Assembly: GCF_030272615.1 (NCBI RefSeq)
Contig: NC_081405.1
Location: 653,130,920-653,194,919 of the forward strand
Source of the DNA: Cryptomeria japonica
Lineage: Eukaryota > Streptophyta > Pinopsida > Cupressales > Cupressaceae
DNA: 64,000 nt
Reading direction: 5' to 3'
A program made the translations under genes and the position numbers. Each line of letters starts with the position of its first letter. The stretch's first letter is position 1. Below the pieces are notes generated by a model. The model was not told the origin of the DNA. It worked only from the letters and a program-made list of their open reading frames with translations, and did not search any database. Shown here piece after piece: positions 61,230 through 64,000 of this stretch.

Positions 61230-62129
61230 ATTTTTGAGATGCATGTTGTTGATTGGATCTGCCAGTGGTTCTCCTTCTGAATTTTCTAACTGATATGCCC
61301 CAGCAGTGATGACATATGGACCTAGCCAATTGGATTCAAATTTTCCCCGGTGTTATTTGTTTGGTTGATTGCGAGGATTCTGTCTGAGAACAAGATCTCC
61401 TACCTCAAATGTGTGAGGTTTGAGCCTATGATTGTAGCTTCTTCTCATGCACTACGGATATGCTTTGAGGTGATTGTAGGCAGCTTGTCGCTTTTCATCA
61501 AGTAGTTCCAAGTCCTAAAGACATGAGACCTGATACTCTTCATTAGTAGTCAAATTGCACAAGGAAACCCATATAGAGATGGTAATTATACCTCAATAGG
61601 AAAGATAACCTCTTCTCCATAAACAAGTGAGTATGGGTTTGCACCTGTACGGGTTTGAATGCTAGTTTGATACGCCCATAATACTAGATTCAGACGAATG
61701 TGCCAATCACAACTGGCATCATTGATGGTTTTCTTTAAGATCCTCAATATTTTATTGTTTGAGGCTTCTGCTTGACCATTTCCTTGTGGGTAATATGGGG
61801 TGAAGAAATGGTGTTGGATATGAAACTTGTCACAGAGTTCATAGACATCTTGATTTTTGAAAGGAAGCTTGTTATCTATGATGATGGACATGGGTACACC
61901 ATACCAACAAATGATGTAGTTTAAAATGAATGAGGTGATCTTCTTGCCAGTGACTTGGGTAAGTGGAATGACTTTGATCCACTTGGTGAAGTATTATGTG
62001 GCAGTAATGATGAAGTTGTGACCATTGGATGAAGATGGATGAATTTTACTCCCAAGGTCTTGTCCCCACTAAAAAAGGGCAATGGTGTTGTGATAGGTTG
62101 CAATTCTTGCACTTGTGCATGTATCAGAT
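61230..62129 (-). pseudogene. TatG integrase, C-terminal part
   Basis: Homologous to TatF integrase from the QELQP segment through the core to the GANPYSLVYG region. The second Asp is in IIIDNK (about 61880) and the catalytic Glu is preserved in QGNGQAEASN (about 61790), unlike TatF. Stops and frameshifts scatter the C-terminal part between 61580 and 61230. Confidence 0.82.
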
Positions 62130-62901
62130 TGTTGGAATACAATGAATCCAAGAACACTAAGAGGGGGGGGGGGGGGGGGGGTGAATTAGTGTTTTGCCAG
62201 TAACACAAGATTTTAACTTTTTATAACATACACATATAAATCGGTAAATGAAGAAACATATAACATGAAGTAAATAAACCAACCACATGAATGAACACCA
62301 TAACACACTGAATTTATATGTGGAAAACCTCAAAGAAGAAAAACCACGGTGGGATTTGTGACCCATAATATCAATTCACTGGCCATATGAAAGATACTAC
62401 ATATCATGGGGGCCTTCACATTCAGGAAGGAACATTTCCTAGAGCACAACACTCAAGACAAAAGAGTCTCATTGACTACAAGCTTATGCTGAGATAAAAT
62501 AGTATTGGTGAACTCACAAAATGCATCTGCAATACCAAAAAGAGTTTTGGTTAAAGCTCTATTTTGTACCAATTCATAAACCCTAAACCCTTTTACCGGT
62601 ATCTCCTTTCCTCCAAGAATGCTTTATAAACCATCTACGGATCATATCATGATATTACATTCGCATACAAATGACCTACATACATATCCTTCACATTAGC
62701 TTATTCTACTAATTTTTCCTTTTATCTCTCTATATCTCAAAATGACGTAATAGACTGTCATATATACCCTTTACAAAAAATATGCCTTATGTTAGCTTAC
62801 AATACAAAATATATTGAGCTGCTGGATGTTGCTGTTGGTGCCGGTGATGACCCTAATTACTCCAATACCAATATCCACCGGTGTATGTCTCCAAATGCTG
62901 G
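62130..62901 (-). repeat. CopH: copia-type LTR, probably partial
   Basis: Begins at TGTTGGAATACAATG inside TatG sequence. It has the group's G-tract (here 19 G at 62163-62181) followed by TGAATTAGT, and the block ATGTGGAAAACC...GAAAAACCACGGTGGG near 62310. No primer-binding site precedes it, so it is the outer end of a 3' LTR or a solo LTR. The right edge is uncertain; the next LTR starts at 62902. Confidence 0.65.
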
Positions 62902-64000
62902 TGTAGACATATAAAAATGACCATATTCCTAAATGAATATTTTATGTTCATTTCTCTATTTGATTAAATCTATTTAATTAAATCATCCACATTCTTCTAT
63001 TTAATTAAGTAAATTACTCAATTTATTTAAATTAAATTCATTATACCATTTAATGAATAAATCATTTTATTCAATTAAACCCCCCTATCCACTTTTAATT
63101 AAATTCAAATTTAATTAAATAGTTATCCCAAATTGAATAAATCAAATTTATTCAATTACAATCAAATTGAATGAATTAAATTATTTCAATTAAATCCTAT
63201 TATCCCTCCATCCACTTGCAAAATCCCAAACCCCTTTCTAATCCCTTCTAGAATCTTCTAAACACTTCTAATTAACCTAACCCTCCTCTAAATTTTGTCA
63301 CATCCCTAAGCAAAGGGAAGTCACTTCTCAAATGGCTCAAAGTCTTTGATAACCATTAAAGGTTTTCAACCTTCAACCACCAAAACCCTTAAAGTCTTTG
63401 AAAACCATTGAAGGCTTCCAACCTTCAACCACTTAATCCCTAAAGTCTCCAATAACTATTAATGGTTAATTCAAACCCTCCCACATGGTAAAAACATTTG
63501 TTTTGACTCAACCTCTATCCAACCCAAGGGTCTCATCAAGCCATTAATGCTTTGACCATTATTATCTCTTAATCATTTGCACAAAGGTTTATCTTTGGAT
63601 TAACTCTTAATCCAGTGGGTAAGCCTAACTTAGACTTGACCCTTAGCCTTTAGATAACCATGAGGTCTTCTCAGGCCTTTAATACCTCCAACCTCTTCTC
63701 TCAACCCAACCCTATGTTGACACTTGTCACCATTCCATTGGTGCCAATTGTGCACATGGATCCCCAACTTTCAAACCTGGCCCTTGATTAAACCTTTCAA
63801 TCTTGACCATCCATTGCCCTGTTTATGCTATAAATAGAGCTCTCATTCCTCCATTCTACACAATCATCTTTCAAATTTGAAGCATTACACTTATGCTCAA
63901 ATACTTTCAAGCTTTCATATCATCTTTATGCTCATCATTTAGCCTCTTTTAGATCAGGAATTAGACTAAATATGCATGATAGAGTACTTTCTTTATCATT
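62902..64000 (+). repeat. LTR of a Tat-type element, plus strand, cut by the window
   Basis: The first bases, TGTAGACATATAAAAATGA, resemble the start of the TatF LTR (TGTAGACACTTAAAAATAA on the minus strand). AT-rich TTAATTAAAT sequence follows, as in TatF. No polypurine tract precedes it, so it is more likely a 5' LTR than a 3' LTR. It runs off the window. Confidence 0.65.
63829..63837 (+). promoter_or_regulatory. TATA box of the right-edge LTR
   Basis: TATAAATAG followed by AGCTCTCATTCCTCCATTC, about 930 bases into the LTR. Position and following C/T-rich start region match the TatF promoter layout. Confidence 0.6.

Larger units (their letters stand above)
60085..62129 (-). mobile_element. 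TatG: older Tat-type gypsy remnant hosting TatF
   Basis: Minus-strand fragment holding the end of integrase (about 62129-61230) and a 3' non-coding part (61230-60085) that resembles that of TatF, including one hairpin unit. It is interrupted on the left by TatF and on the right by CopH. Confidence 0.8.

Overview
The window looks like intergenic heterochromatin from a seed plant with a large, repeat-packed genome. It consists almost entirely of decayed, nested LTR retrotransposons, and I found no host protein-coding, rRNA or tRNA gene. Primer-binding sites match the plant initiator-Met tRNA type (TGGTATCAGAGC). The element types (Ty1/copia with multiple polypurine tracts, a Ty3/gypsy chromovirus, a Ty3/gypsy Tat-type element with two RNase H domains) are plant-specific or plant-typical. 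A gymnosperm is plausible from the old, deeply nested structure, but nothing here proves the species.

Layout. 1-1300: an irregular satellite of self-complementary units. 1343-6853: a 5' LTR plus gag-pol of a 3'-truncated copia element (CopA). 6854-8081: AT-rich and GA-rich spacer. 8082-22968: a copia element on the minus strand (CopB, 870-bp LTRs, 5-bp target duplication with one transition). Its reverse transcriptase gene is split by a complete plus-strand Ty3/gypsy chromovirus (GypC, 10427-19387, target duplication AACAC). 22974-23375: TGATGA-rich spacer. 23376-44347: a minus-strand element without pol (NonA-2) that was hit twice. One insertion is a complete 8.0-kb related element without pol (NonA-1, 24527-32561, exact 5-bp target duplication ACATA). 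The other is a full-length Sirevirus-like copia element (CopC, 33538-42272). 44348-45483: spacer with a TGAATGCAC minisatellite. 45484-60079: a 14.6-kb minus-strand Tat-type gypsy element (TatF) with a G-patch, two RNase H domains, long repeat-rich leaders and a hairpin minisatellite before its 3' LTR. It sits inside an older relative (TatG, 60085-62129). 62130-62901: a copia-type LTR (CopH). 62902-64000: the start of a plus-strand LTR of the TatF type, with a TATA box, running off the window.

The most interesting content is the NonA family. NonA-1 keeps LTRs, primer-binding site, polypurine tracts, and a Gag-like protein with a coiled coil and five zinc knuckles. It has no protease, integrase, reverse transcriptase or RNase H. 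In their place is a reading frame of about 1,030 codons (ORF2), with no function I recognise, that is clearly homologous to the broken frame in NonA-2. CopC shares its PBS type, LTR motifs, repeated polypurine tracts and Gag architecture, so a CopC-like element is a reasonable candidate helper. All coding regions carry stops and a few frameshifts. Many of these, and single differences in target duplications and LTR termini, are C-to-T or G-to-A changes, as expected for old methylated copies.
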